This document shows positions 10,571-19,292 of a DNA stretch of 64,000 nucleotides, in pieces (positions within the stretch are counted from its first letter, which is position 1; the number at the start of each line of letters is the position of its first letter). Below the pieces are notes generated by a model. That model worked only from the letters and a program-made list of their open reading frames with translations. It made no database searches and was not told the origin of the DNA. The stretch spans positions 124,001 to 188,000 of the forward strand of contig CAVTBC010000002.1 in the NCBI GenBank assembly GCA_963732865.1, in the 5' to 3' direction. This DNA is from JADLGL01 sp963732865. Its GTDB lineage: Bacteria; Pseudomonadota; Alphaproteobacteria; Rhizobiales; Kaistiaceae. A program made the translations under genes and the position numbers.

Positions 10571-10857
10571 CTACCGGCGACCCTGACGACCAGGCCTCGC
10601 GCACCGCGCATATCGAGAGCGGAGCCGGCCGGCGTCTGCACGAAACGCAGCACGGCGTTGTCGCAGTGAATGCAGCGCAGGATCGCGCCCATCGCGCCAC
10701 CATAGACGTGGATCGTGCCGAGTTCGGCGCTGGCGCCGCACTGCCCGCAAGTGAGGATCGCTGTGGTGACGTCGCCGACGAACAGGTCGGAAAGCATGCC
10801 GGCGATCGCATTGCCGTCGAGGGGCGCGAAATCGTCGATAGGCTGAATGTCCATCAT
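10567..10857 (-). CDS. DUF6510 family zinc-ribbon-like protein
   Basis: A 96-residue protein with a CGQC...CIHC pair of CxxC motifs, suggesting one bound zinc or a small metal site. The pattern DGNAIAGMLSDLFVGDVTTA followed by the first CxxC fits DUF6510, a family of unknown function commonly found beside sulfite-oxidase-like enzymes. It starts within the stop of the flavoprotein gene (TGATGATG; ATG at 10857 or 10854), so it is the third gene of a tight three-gene operon. A role in assembling or partnering the molybdoenzyme is only inferred from context. Confidence 0.8.
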   Translation of the reverse strand: MMDIQPIDDFAPLDGNAIAGMLSDLFVGDVTTAILTCGQCGASAELGTIHVYGGAMGAILRCIHCDNAVLRFVQTPAGSALDMRGARGLVVRVAGS

Positions 10858-11621
10858 CACACTCCCGTTGGCCCGAAGCGTTCGGTCTTGACCATTTCCG
10901 GCGCGTGGCCGAGTTCCACCAGTGTTCGCGACGCGGCCTCGACGAGACCCGTCGGACCGCAGATATAGATTCGCGGGCGCTCGCTCGGCGGGAAGCCGAC
11001 GCGCGCCAGCATCTCGGCGTCGATCCGCTTCTTCTCGCCGGTCCAACCGGCCGGCTGCGCGTCGGTCAGCGCATGGACAACATTGAGGCCACTGTCATCG
11101 GCAGCGAGGCGATCGAGTTCGTCGCGATAGATGATGTCGCCCTCGCTGCGCGATGAATAGAGGAGCGTGGCCGGCACCGTGACGCCGGCGGCGGCACGGT
11201 GGCGCAGCATCGCCATCAGTGGCACGACGCCCGATCCACCGGCGATCAGGAACAGCGGCTCGCGCATCGCCGAGCGCCAGACGAAATGGCCGCCGATCGG
11301 ACCGCGGATCTGGAAGCGGTCGCCGGCCTGCGCTTCGGTGGTGAGATAGGTCGAGACCTCGCCCGCCTCGAGATGCTGAACCGTGAGCTCGATGCGCGGC
11401 TCTTCCGGCGGCGAGGCGATGGAATAGCTGCGCTGCGCCTGATAGCCGTCTTCGCCGGTCAGCCTGACATCGAGATGCTGGCCGGCGAAATGTCCGGGCC
11501 AGCCGGGAACATCGAGGAAGAGGCTGCGCACCTTTGCCGCTTCATCGCGTAGTTCGATGATTTCGGCGGTCAGCCAAGTCAGGCGGCGAAATCCGGCCTC
11601 TGGGGCGTCAGTCGCCCGCAT
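10857..11621 (-). CDS. FAD/NAD(P)-binding ferredoxin-reductase-like oxidoreductase
   Basis: A 254-residue flavoprotein of the ferredoxin-NADP reductase superfamily. The FAD site is in RSYSIASPP, the nicotinamide region in IAGGSGVVPLMAMLRH, and the terminal nucleotide-binding motif in YICGPTGLVEAA. There is no 2Fe-2S domain. The ATG at 11621 (MRATDAPE) overlaps the end of the molybdoenzyme gene by 14 bases; an upstream ATG at 11774 would lie within that gene and is rejected. It probably passes electrons between NAD(P)H and the neighbouring sulfite-oxidase-like protein. Confidence 0.88.
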   Translation of the reverse strand: MRATDAPEAGFRRLTWLTAEIIELRDEAAKVRSLFLDVPGWPGHFAGQHLDVRLTGEDGYQAQRSYSIASPPEEPRIELTVQHLEAGEVSTYLTTEAQAGDRFQIRGPIGGHFVWRSAMREPLFLIAGGSGVVPLMAMLRHRAAAGVTVPATLLYSSRSEGDIIYRDELDRLAADDSGLNVVHALTDAQPAGWTGEKKRIDAEMLARVGFPPSERPRIYICGPTGLVEAASRTLVELGHAPEMVKTERFGPTGV

Positions 11622-12225
11622 AGCGCTGCTCCCGCCAGGGATCACCGTACATGTTGTAACCGAGCTGTTCCCAGAACCCCGGTTCGTCGTCGGCGATGAA
11701 TTCGAGGGAGCGGACCCATTTGGCGCTCTTCCAGAAATAGAGGTGTGGCACGAGCAGGCGCGCTGGCCCGCCATGGGCGGGCGCGAGTGGCAGCCCGTCG
11801 AATTCGGTGGCGATCATCGCCTTGCCGTCGAGCAGATCTTCCAGCGGAATGTTGGTCGTGTAGCCGCCGTCGCAATGCGCCATGACATAAGCGCTCGGCG
11901 GATCGATGCCCGCGGCGTCGAGCAGATCGTCGATCATGACGCCGCGCCAGCGCGTATCGAGCTTCGACCATGATGTGACGCAGTGGATGTCGACGGTCTT
12001 GTCGGTTTGCGGCAGCGCTCCGAACTCGCTCCAGTTCCAGCCGGCGACGTCGGTGCGATCCTCGCGCAAGGTGAAGCTCCAATCGTCGAGGTCGGTGCGC
12101 GGTGTCGGTCCGGCCGACAGCACCGGGAAGTCGGTAACGACATGCTGCCCCGGCGGCACGCGATCGGACCGTGCCTCTGCCGGCCGATGGGCGCGAAATC
12201 CGCGTGAGATTGGGGGTTCGCTCAT
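11608..12225 (-). CDS. Sulfite-oxidase-like molybdopterin oxidoreductase
   Basis: A 205-residue protein with the oxidoreductase molybdopterin-binding fold. The molybdenum-ligating cysteine is the C in DIHCVTSWSKLD, and GGYTTNIPLEDLL and GPARLLVPHLYFWKSAKWV are typical of this short, cofactor-only branch. No signal peptide is seen, so it is probably cytosolic, unlike periplasmic MsrP. The start MSEPPISRGF is preferred to upstream in-frame codons. It heads the operon with the flavoprotein and DUF6510. The natural substrate of this branch is not known to me. Confidence 0.88.
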   Translation of the reverse strand: MSEPPISRGFRAHRPAEARSDRVPPGQHVVTDFPVLSAGPTPRTDLDDWSFTLREDRTDVAGWNWSEFGALPQTDKTVDIHCVTSWSKLDTRWRGVMIDDLLDAAGIDPPSAYVMAHCDGGYTTNIPLEDLLDGKAMIATEFDGLPLAPAHGGPARLLVPHLYFWKSAKWVRSLEFIADDEPGFWEQLGYNMYGDPWREQRYAGD

Positions 12226-12547
12226 CGCAATCACCAAGCCTCCAACTAAGCCGGGTCGCACGATATCCCAACATCCGTTCGGCGGCGATTGGATTGTGCG
12301 GAGGTTCGCCAAGGCGACATGGCGACTTCACATATTCGTCGTCGAAGGCACGCTAGGGTCTGGCGAAACGCGCTTCCAGATTAGAACCACTTCACTTTGA
12401 AGTACTTCTAACCTATTGAATTAGCAAGGGAATAGCCTTGACCTCACCTAGGATTGAGGCCACAGGAAGGCCGCAGCCGCGCTATCCAGCGACGGCTGGA
12501 AAACTTCAGCAGCGAGGCCTTGACCCTCGCCGATTTGAGGACGCGAC
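12226..12547. other. Divergent intergenic region between molybdoenzyme and iron cluster
   Basis: These 322 bases hold no convincing coding region. The centre (about 12380-12435) is clearly more AT-rich than its surroundings and contains the tandem iron-box-like motif listed separately. A GAGGA Shine-Dalgarno lies at 12536-12540, seven bases before the first imelysin ATG. Confidence 0.6.
12381..12411. promoter_or_regulatory. Tandem Irr-box (ICE)-like sites before the iron cluster
   Basis: Two adjacent 16-base elements share the pattern TTnGAA-N4-TTC: TTAGAACCACTTCACT (12381-12396) and TTTGAAGTACTTCTAA (12396-12411). The second has a perfect GAAGTACTTC palindromic core and matches the TTAGAA/TTCTAA half-sites of the alphaproteobacterial iron control element at all but one position. 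The location, about 140 bases before the imelysin gene, supports iron-responsive control. The regulator (Irr rather than Fur or RirA) is inferred from resemblance only. Confidence 0.45.
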
Positions 12548-13834
12548 ATGATGATGCGAACCAGCCTGCGGACCGCCGGCACTCTGGCGCTTTTGGCCTT
12601 CGCCCCGATCAGCGCCGACGCCCAGGAATCCGCGCGGCCCGACGCCGCGGCCGTCGTCGCCAATTATGCCGATATCGCTCAGGCCGGATACGAAGATTCC
12701 CTAGCGCTGGCCGTAGTGCTGCGCGGTGCGGCCGCGGCGCTGATCGCCTCCCCCAGCGAGGAGACGCTTGCGGCGGCCCGCGCCGCCTGGATCGCATCCC
12801 GCGTCCCCTATATGCAGACCGAGGCCTATCGCTTCGGCAACATCATCGTCGACGAGTGGGAAGGCCGGGTGAATGCGTGGCCGCTTGACGAAGGCCTGAT
12901 CGACTATGTCGCCTCCTCCTATGGCCTGGAGAACGATCTCAACCAGTTCTACACGCTGGACGTCATCGCCAACCCGATCCTGCATGTCGGCGGCCGGGAA
13001 ATCGACGCGACGGAAATCACAGCGGATCTGCTCACCAACACCTTGCAGGAGCTTGGCGGCGTCGAAGCCAATGTCGCCACCGGCTACCACGCAATCGAAT
13101 TTCTCCTGTGGGGCCAGGATCTCAACGGTACGGGCCCTGGCGCCGGCAACCGGCCCTACACCGACTACGACCTGACGAACTGCACCGGCGGCAATTGCGA
13201 CCGTCGCGGCGCCTATCTGCAGGCGGTCACCGATCTTCTCGTCTCCGATCTCGAAGAGATGGCGGCCGACTGGCAGGCGGACGGTCCCGCACGGGCGGCG
13301 GTCGTCAACAATCCGCTCGACGGTCTGCGTTCGGTGTTCATGGGCCTCGGTTCGATGTCCTATGGCGAACTCGCCGGGCAGCGGATCAAGCTTGGTCTCC
13401 TGCTGCACGATCCGGAGCAGGAGCATGACTGCTTCTCGGACAACACCTACAACTCCTATTATTATGACGCTCTCGGCCTGCAGAACGTCTATCTCGGCCG
13501 CTATGTCCGCATCGACGGCAGCGTTGTCGAAGGGCCGAGCCCGGCCGATCTCGTCAATGCCGCTGACCTCGATGTCGGCGCGCTGATGGCGCAAAGGCTC
13601 GACGAGACGATGCAGGCGATGTCCGTCCTGAAGACGCGCGGCGAGACCGTCGAAGCCTATGACCAGATGATTGGCGAGGGTAACACCGAAGGCAACGCGG
13701 TGGTCCAGGCGACGGTGGATGCGCTCCTCGCGCAGACCACGGCGATCGAGGCGGCCGTCGTGGCGCTCGATCTTGGCCCGCTGGAACTGGAACGTTCCGA
13801 CGCGCTCGACAATCCGCAGGCCGTATTCGAATAG
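12548..13834 (+). CDS. Imelysin family periplasmic iron-uptake protein (IrpA type)
   Basis: A 428-residue secreted protein of the imelysin/peptidase M75 family; members bind iron or haem and are iron-regulated rather than proteolytic. A signal peptide ends near residue 25 (ISADA). The family GxHxxE motif is intact as GYHAIE (residues 179-184) within ATGYHAIEFLLWGQD. A Cys pair sits in NCTGGNCDRRGAY. Three consecutive ATG codons open the gene; the first has the GAGGA ribosome site at suitable distance. It is the first gene of a four-gene iron cluster behind the tandem iron-box-like site. Confidence 0.92.
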   Translation: MMMRTSLRTAGTLALLAFAPISADAQESARPDAAAVVANYADIAQAGYEDSLALAVVLRGAAAALIASPSEETLAAARAAWIASRVPYMQTEAYRFGNIIVDEWEGRVNAWPLDEGLIDYVASSYGLENDLNQFYTLDVIANPILHVGGREIDATEITADLLTNTLQELGGVEANVATGYHAIEFLLWGQDLNGTGPGAGNRPYTDYDLTNCTGGNCDRRGAYLQAVTDLLVSDLEEMAADWQADGPARAAVVNNPLDGLRSVFMGLGSMSYGELAGQRIKLGLLLHDPEQEHDCFSDNTYNSYYYDALGLQNVYLGRYVRIDGSVVEGPSPADLVNAADLDVGALMAQRLDETMQAMSVLKTRGETVEAYDQMIGEGNTEGNAVVQATVDALLAQTTAIEAAVVALDLGPLELERSDALDNPQAVFE

Positions 13835-13880
13835 GCAGAATTAAGACGAGGGCGGCGCCCCGCGCCGTCGCAAAAGGCTG

Positions 13881-15347
13881 ATGATGAGACCCGACGCTAG
13901 CGCACGCCTCTACGCCATCGCCGCCTTCGCCGCCGGGATCGGTGTGATCGCGGCGGTGGCGAGCCCTTCCGCCGAGCGCCCCGACCTCGACCCGGCGGAC
14001 CGCGACCGCATTGCCGCGATCGTTGCGCCGACGACAAACTTCGATGCAGCGGAAGCCTTCGAGGCCAATCCCGGTGGCGCGACGACGACGCCAAGGACCG
14101 ACCGCGACGCCTTCTCGCAGCCATCGGCCAATCTCGATTTCGCAGCGCGCGCCGATTTCACGGTCGGTGACGGCGTCTTCCGCACGCTGTGGGTCTCCGC
14201 GCCATCCTCGACGACATCGTCAGATGGCCTCGGCCCGTTGTTCAATGCGCGCGGCTGCCAAGAATGCCACATCAAGGACGGCCGCGGCCATCCGCCGGCA
14301 GCCGGCGCGACCGATGCCGTGTCGTTCCTGATGGCCCTTTCCTATCCAGACGGCACACAATCCGCCTACGGCCATCAGCTGGAAGATTTCGCGGTGGCCG
14401 GCCTACCCGCCGAAGGACGTATCTCGGTGACGTACAACGAGCAGCCGGTCAGTCTCGCCGGGGGCGAAGTCGCCAGCCTGCGCGTGCCACACTACGAGAT
14501 CACCAATCTCGGCTATGGGCCGCTGCCGGAAGGCTCGGTGCTGTCGCCGCGCATCGCCCCGCAGATGATCGGCCTCGGCCTTCTTCAGGCGATCTACCCG
14601 AACGATATTCTCGCCCAGGCCGATCCCGACGACGCCAATGGCGACGGGATCTCCGGCCGCGTCAGCTGGGTAATCGACATGGCGACCGGCGAGACCGCCA
14701 TTGGCCGGTTTGGCTGGCGCGCGTCGCAGCCCAGCATCGCCGATCAATCGGCGGTCGCATTTGCCAACGATATGGGCCTCGGCACCGAGCTCAACCCGCT
14801 GCCGCATGGCGACTGCACGACGCTGCAGACGGATTGTCTGGCGGCGCCGATGGGTGCGGATGAAGGCCAACCCGAGGTCGACCCGCAACTCTTCAGCCTC
14901 GTCGTCTTCTATGCCAGCCACCTCGCCGTTCCGGAACGGCGCGACTATGACGACCCGCAAGTGCTCGCCGGCAAGGAGCTGTTTTACGACACTGGCTGCA
15001 CCAGCTGTCACACGCCGAAATACGTAACCTCGAACGATCCGGGCATTCCGGACGAGCTGCGGCGGCAACTGATCTGGCCGTACACGGACCTCTTGCTCCA
15101 CGATATGGGGCCGGGCCTCTCAGATGGCGGGGGCGACGGCTATGAATGGCGCACGGCGCCGCTGTGGGGCATTGGCCTCACCGAGGCCGTCAGCGGCCAC
15201 ACCCAATTCCTGCATGACGGCCGCGCGCGCACCCTGCTCGAAGCGATCCTTTGGCATGGCGGCGAGGCACAGGCGGCCCGTGACGCTGTCGTGAACATGA
15301 CCCCGGAGCAGCGCGCGGCCCTGCTCCGCTTCCTGGAGTCGCTGTGA
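13881..15347 (+). CDS. Di-haem oxidoreductase family protein (DUF1111), c-type cytochrome
   Basis: A 488-residue exported protein with two CxxCH haem-binding motifs, CQECH (residues 126-130) and CTSCH (around 373), characteristic of the di-haem oxidoreductase/DUF1111 family often called thiol oxidoreductase. The N-terminal hydrophobic stretch (about residues 10-28) should export it to the periplasm where haem is attached. LWGIGLTEAVSGHTQFLHDG near the end is a family signature resembling MauG-type peroxidases. It lies 46 bases after the first imelysin and overlaps the second (TGATG). A redox role in iron uptake is inferred from this conserved neighbourhood. Confidence 0.92.
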   Translation: MMRPDASARLYAIAAFAAGIGVIAAVASPSAERPDLDPADRDRIAAIVAPTTNFDAAEAFEANPGGATTTPRTDRDAFSQPSANLDFAARADFTVGDGVFRTLWVSAPSSTTSSDGLGPLFNARGCQECHIKDGRGHPPAAGATDAVSFLMALSYPDGTQSAYGHQLEDFAVAGLPAEGRISVTYNEQPVSLAGGEVASLRVPHYEITNLGYGPLPEGSVLSPRIAPQMIGLGLLQAIYPNDILAQADPDDANGDGISGRVSWVIDMATGETAIGRFGWRASQPSIADQSAVAFANDMGLGTELNPLPHGDCTTLQTDCLAAPMGADEGQPEVDPQLFSLVVFYASHLAVPERRDYDDPQVLAGKELFYDTGCTSCHTPKYVTSNDPGIPDELRRQLIWPYTDLLLHDMGPGLSDGGGDGYEWRTAPLWGIGLTEAVSGHTQFLHDGRARTLLEAILWHGGEAQAARDAVVNMTPEQRAALLRFLESL

Positions 15348-16477
15348 TGATCGCTGCCGCACGCCCGCGCTTTCGCCTATTTCTGCGCCCGGCCCTCGTG
15401 GCTGCCATCGCCGCGCTCGGCTCGACCGCCGGCGCCGCTTCCACCGTCGCGCCGCAACAGGAGGCGACGGGCCTTGGCGGTTTCGTCGCGCGCGCCGTGG
15501 ACAACGTCATTGCCCCCGGCTTCATGAATCTCGACGATGCCGTCAAGGAGCTCGACGCCGAAGTCGGCGCCTATTGCGCGGCGCCGAGCGCCGATGCGTT
15601 CGTCGCCGTCGACGCGTCCCTCGAGCAGACCGTCATCGCCTGGGGCCACGTGCAGTTTCTGCCGATCGGGCCCCTCGACGCCGACAATCGGCGCGACCGC
15701 TTCTTCTTCTGGCCGGACCCGCGCGGCACGACGTTGCGGCAGATCCAACCGGTCATCATCGATCAGGACGAAACCGTCACCGACGCGGCGCAGCTGCATG
15801 ACAAGAGCGTTGCTCTGCAGGGGCTGGGTGCTCTCGAATATGTCCTCTACGGCACCGGCGCCGACAGCGTTCTTGCCGGCAACGCGGAGGGACAGTTCCG
15901 CTGCCGCTACGCAACGGCGATCACCGGCGGGCTCGTGGCGATAGCGGACGATCTGGTCACGGAGACGGCAGCCGGGTCAGACTTCGACCAACTCATCCGC
16001 AACCCCGGTTCGGACAATGCGGTCTATCCGACGGCCGATGCCGCGATGGCCGATCTTGTCATCGCCGCCGGCAAGGCGATCGAACTCGACCGCGACAGCC
16101 TGCTGCTCCCGGTGCTGGGCGAGGCGCTCGAATTTGCCCGGCCGCATATCGCGCCATTTTGGCGGAGCGGCCTGTCGATGACCTTCCTGAAGGCGCTCGC
16201 GGATGGATCGCAGCAATTGCTCAATGGCGGCGATCTGCTTCAAGTTCTGCCTGACGACAGCGTTTGGATTCAGGATTCGCTCGACTGGGAATTCGCTTCG
16301 ATCGCCGACGCGCTCCCCTCGGATGACAGATCGATCGATCTGGCGGCGATCGATGGCGACTATCGACAGGCGCTGTTCCGCCTCGTCGCCTACACCGACA
16401 ACCTCAAATCGCTGATCGGGATTTCCCTCCCGCGTGCGCTCAATCTCTCCGGGTTCAATTTCGCCGATGGAGATTGA
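15347..16477 (+). CDS. Second imelysin family protein, with degenerate GxHxxE motif
   Basis: A 376-residue exported protein. After a signal peptide (about 30 residues, ending near TAGAAS) it shows imelysin-type helices, with GLGALEYVLYG where the first paralogue has GYHAIEFLLWG; the histidine is therefore replaced by glycine while the glutamate is kept. It may differ in metal binding from the first imelysin. ATG at 15347 shares its A with the upstream stop; a GTG at 15344 is an alternative. The 3' end overlaps the DUF1513 gene by 11 bases. Confidence 0.88.
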   Translation: MIAAARPRFRLFLRPALVAAIAALGSTAGAASTVAPQQEATGLGGFVARAVDNVIAPGFMNLDDAVKELDAEVGAYCAAPSADAFVAVDASLEQTVIAWGHVQFLPIGPLDADNRRDRFFFWPDPRGTTLRQIQPVIIDQDETVTDAAQLHDKSVALQGLGALEYVLYGTGADSVLAGNAEGQFRCRYATAITGGLVAIADDLVTETAAGSDFDQLIRNPGSDNAVYPTADAAMADLVIAAGKAIELDRDSLLLPVLGEALEFARPHIAPFWRSGLSMTFLKALADGSQQLLNGGDLLQVLPDDSVWIQDSLDWEFASIADALPSDDRSIDLAAIDGDYRQALFRLVAYTDNLKSLIGISLPRALNLSGFNFADGD

Positions 16478-17576
16478 GCGCCGCGCGTTCATGAAATGCG
16501 CCGCAGCAGCGGCGCTGACGCTGGTCGGACCGGCAATCCCGCGCGCCGTCGCCGCTGATGGCGCGCCACGCTATCTCAGCGCCTGCCGGCTTTCCGACGG
16601 CGGCTATGCCGTCGCCGAGTTCGATCCCGAGGGGATGATCGTGCTGACGATCGCGCTGCCCAATCGCGGTCATGGCTTCGCCGTCACCGCCGACGGGCGC
16701 CGCGCCGTCGCGTTCTCGCGCCACCCCTACACCATCGCGGTCGCCTTCGATGTCGGCGGCGGCAACGCGCCGACGGTGTTCACCTCCCCCGCGGACCGGC
16801 ATTTCTACGGCCATGGCGTCTTCACTTCCGGTGACCGCCTGCTGCTGGCGACGGAGAACGATTTTGACAATGGCCGCGGCGTGATCGGCGTCTATGACGT
16901 TGCCTCCGGCTTCAACCGCATCGGCGAGATCGACAGCAGCGGTGTCGGTCCGCATGAACTGGTGATGCTCGCCGACAACCGCACGGCGGCGATCGCCAAT
17001 GGCGGCATCGACACGCACCCGATGACGGGCGATGCCAAGCTGAACATCCCGACGATGGATCCATCGCTCGTCTTCATCGACACCGACAATGGCGACATCA
17101 TCGCCGAGCACCGGCTCGATCAGTCGCTGCACCAGCTGTCGATCCGGCATCTCGCCGTCGATGCGGCGGGCGCGGTGTGGTTCGGCTGCCAATATGAAGG
17201 GGCGGAAAGCGATCAGCCGCCGCTGATCGGCCGCGCCGGTCCCGATTTCGCGCCGCGCATGCTGTCCGAAGCGCCCGAACTGCGCGCCGCGCTGCGCAAC
17301 TATATCGGCTCGGTCGCGGTGACGGCGGATGGCAGCGTCATCGCCGCGTCGTCGCCGCGTGGCGGGCAGATCGTCTTCATCGACGTCGCGGGCAACGTGC
17401 TGGGCAGCGAAGCGCTCGCCGATGGCTGCGGGATAGCGGCGATCGACAATCGGCGATTGATGGCGACGTCGGGCGCCGGCGACGTCACCACCATCGGTCC
17501 CGACGCAGCTATCGACCGGCTGACCACGGCCGACGTTTCCTTCGACAATCATATTTCGCGCCTCCGATCCGCCTGA
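16467..17576 (+). CDS. DUF1513 family Tat-exported beta-propeller-like protein
   Basis: A 369-residue protein whose N terminus (MEIERRAFMKCAAAAALTLV) has a twin-arginine RRAFMK motif and hydrophobic core, so export of a folded protein is likely. The rest has repeating blade-like stretches such as GHGFAVTADGRRAVAFSRHP and SVAVTADGSVIAASSPRGG, consistent with the DUF1513 family. The gene overlaps the second imelysin and closes the iron cluster; DUF1513 is regularly linked to imelysin genes, but its biochemical role is unknown. ATG at 16467 is chosen because the upstream ATG at 16434 would spoil the Tat signal. Confidence 0.9.
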   Translation: MEIERRAFMKCAAAAALTLVGPAIPRAVAADGAPRYLSACRLSDGGYAVAEFDPEGMIVLTIALPNRGHGFAVTADGRRAVAFSRHPYTIAVAFDVGGGNAPTVFTSPADRHFYGHGVFTSGDRLLLATENDFDNGRGVIGVYDVASGFNRIGEIDSSGVGPHELVMLADNRTAAIANGGIDTHPMTGDAKLNIPTMDPSLVFIDTDNGDIIAEHRLDQSLHQLSIRHLAVDAAGAVWFGCQYEGAESDQPPLIGRAGPDFAPRMLSEAPELRAALRNYIGSVAVTADGSVIAASSPRGGQIVFIDVAGNVLGSEALADGCGIAAIDNRRLMATSGAGDVTTIGPDAAIDRLTTADVSFDNHISRLRSA

Positions 17577-17783
17577 CGGCGGACACGCTGACGCAGGGCG
17601 GCGCCGTCACGAATTCCCACCGCCAGCCAAAACTCCAATCGTTTCAAAGGCGTCGTCAGCGCGTTCCGGCGGCGACATGAAACCGCAACAAATCAGTCAC
17701 CGCATCGTCGTCGCCAAGCCACAGCGGCGCAATCCACAACGACTACCCGGAGCGGGCACACTACCCCTTCCGAGGAGCACATC

Positions 17784-19214
17784 ATGCTTAGGAAATTCAC
17801 CCTCGCGGCGGCGCTGATCGCGTCGACCGCCATCCCGGCCATGGCCCAGGATTTTGGCCAGACCGTCGAAAACATGCTCGCCGATCAGTCTCTCGCCCTT
17901 TTCGGCGTGCAGGCTCCGCTGACGACCGCCGTTCCGGAAACCGGCGACGGCTACCGCACGGCGAATGACGCCGCGACCGACGCGCTCGCCGTGGCCCCCG
18001 GTCTGACGGCGACTTTCCTCACCCGCGATGCCGCCAATGCCTGGGACCAGATGGCATTCTATCCGGCTGAAAATCCAACGCACCTCATCGGTTGCGTTGA
18101 GGGTAGCCGGGAAGAGATCGCCGCCGGCAAGTTCAACCCGAGTGTTCAGCGCGTTTCGCTGACCGACGGCACGGTTGAGACCATCCTCCGCGGCCTGACC
18201 TCCTGCGATCCGGTTCGCCTCACGCCCTGGGGCACGATCCTCGTCGGCGAAGAGCGCACCGACGGTCTCACCTATGAGATCCTCGACCCGCTCAACGTCA
18301 CCAACGCCACCGTCCTCAACCGCGCGACCGGCGAGACGGATGACCCCGAGCACGTCGTTGGCCGCCTGGCGCTGGCGACGATCGGTTATGAAGGAATCGG
18401 CATCACGCCTGAGGGCGTCGTCTATGCCGGCGACGAGCTCCGCCCGGGCACCGGTACGCCGGATGCCGATGGCGGCGCGATCTTCAAGTTCATCCCGGAC
18501 CATCCGGTGATGGGCGGCATGATCACTTCGCTCAATGACTCGCCCTTCGTCTCGGGCAGCGTCTATGCGATGCAGGTTTCGTGCATCGATGATGGCGCGC
18601 AGTTCGGCCAGGGCTGCGACATCGGCAACGCCACCTGGATCGAGGTGAATGCCGCTACCGCCCGCACCGACGCCGACAGCATGGGCGCCACCGGCTACTA
18701 CCGTCCGGAAGATGGTCTGCTCGATCCGGCCTATGCCGGCGAAGGCGTCCGCTTCTGCTGGACCAACACCTGGGAAGAAGGGGCGCAGAGCTACGCCGAG
18801 GTGCTCTGCCTCGTCGACACCACCCCGTCCGAGGTTACCGCATCCGACGGCACGGCGCTGCTCAACACCGCTGTCAGCCGCTTCGTCCAGGGCGACATGG
18901 TGGCGAACTCGTTCGACAATCTCGAGTTCCAGCCCGGCACCGGCATCATGTATGTGGTCGAGGATCACCCGAATGGTGACATCTGGGCCTGCCTGCCGGA
19001 CGGCACCGATCGCGACCTGATGACCGATGGCTGCATCAAGGTGTTCACCGTCAAGGACACCACAGCTGAGCCGACCGGCTTCATCTTCGCGCCGGATGGG
19101 CTGACCGCCTATGTGTCGATTCAGCATTCGGACGACAGCAACATGGCGACGGTCGACGATTATGGCACCGACGACCTCGTCAGGATCACGGGCTTCCAAA
19201 CTCCCGCGATGTAG
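17784..19214 (+). CDS. PhoX-like (DUF839) secreted protein
   Basis: A 476-residue protein with a Sec signal peptide (MLRKFTLAAALIASTAIPAM, cleavage after AMAQ) and the beta-propeller style of the PhoX/DUF839 family, for example RLTPWGTILVGEER, GYEGIGITPEGVVYAGDE and the C-terminal EPTGFIFAPDGLTAYVSIQH. PhoX enzymes are calcium/iron phosphatases, but many DUF839 proteins have no proven phosphatase activity. It is preceded by a GAGGAG ribosome site and a 207-base gap in which no Pho box was seen, and followed by a strong terminator. Proximity to the iron cluster fits an iron-containing enzyme. Confidence 0.85.
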   Translation: MLRKFTLAAALIASTAIPAMAQDFGQTVENMLADQSLALFGVQAPLTTAVPETGDGYRTANDAATDALAVAPGLTATFLTRDAANAWDQMAFYPAENPTHLIGCVEGSREEIAAGKFNPSVQRVSLTDGTVETILRGLTSCDPVRLTPWGTILVGEERTDGLTYEILDPLNVTNATVLNRATGETDDPEHVVGRLALATIGYEGIGITPEGVVYAGDELRPGTGTPDADGGAIFKFIPDHPVMGGMITSLNDSPFVSGSVYAMQVSCIDDGAQFGQGCDIGNATWIEVNAATARTDADSMGATGYYRPEDGLLDPAYAGEGVRFCWTNTWEEGAQSYAEVLCLVDTTPSEVTASDGTALLNTAVSRFVQGDMVANSFDNLEFQPGTGIMYVVEDHPNGDIWACLPDGTDRDLMTDGCIKVFTVKDTTAEPTGFIFAPDGLTAYVSIQHSDDSNMATVDDYGTDDLVRITGFQTPAM

Positions 19215-19240
19215 TTCTGACTGACTGAAGTGCATAGCGA

Positions 19241-19268
19241 GAGGGGGGACCATCGGTCCCCCCTCTTT
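19241..19268. terminator. Rho-independent terminator between PhoX-like gene and ppk2
   Basis: GAGGGGGGACC (19241-19251) and GGTCCCCCCTC (19255-19265) form a perfect 11-bp stem with a three-base loop, followed by TTT on the plus strand. It lies 26 bases after the PhoX-like stop and 25 bases before the ppk2 stop on the other strand, so it could serve both. Confidence 0.8.
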
Positions 19269-19292
19269 GCGTTTGCAGGCCAATGCCGGCGT

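Noticed and set aside
17577..17783. Possible Pho box before the PhoX-like gene
   Set aside because: Only a single GTCAC word is present without the 11-bp repeat.
17697..19283. 528-codon open frame opposite the PhoX-like gene
   Set aside because: High-GC antisense frame; the plus strand has a signal peptide, ribosome site and family motifs.
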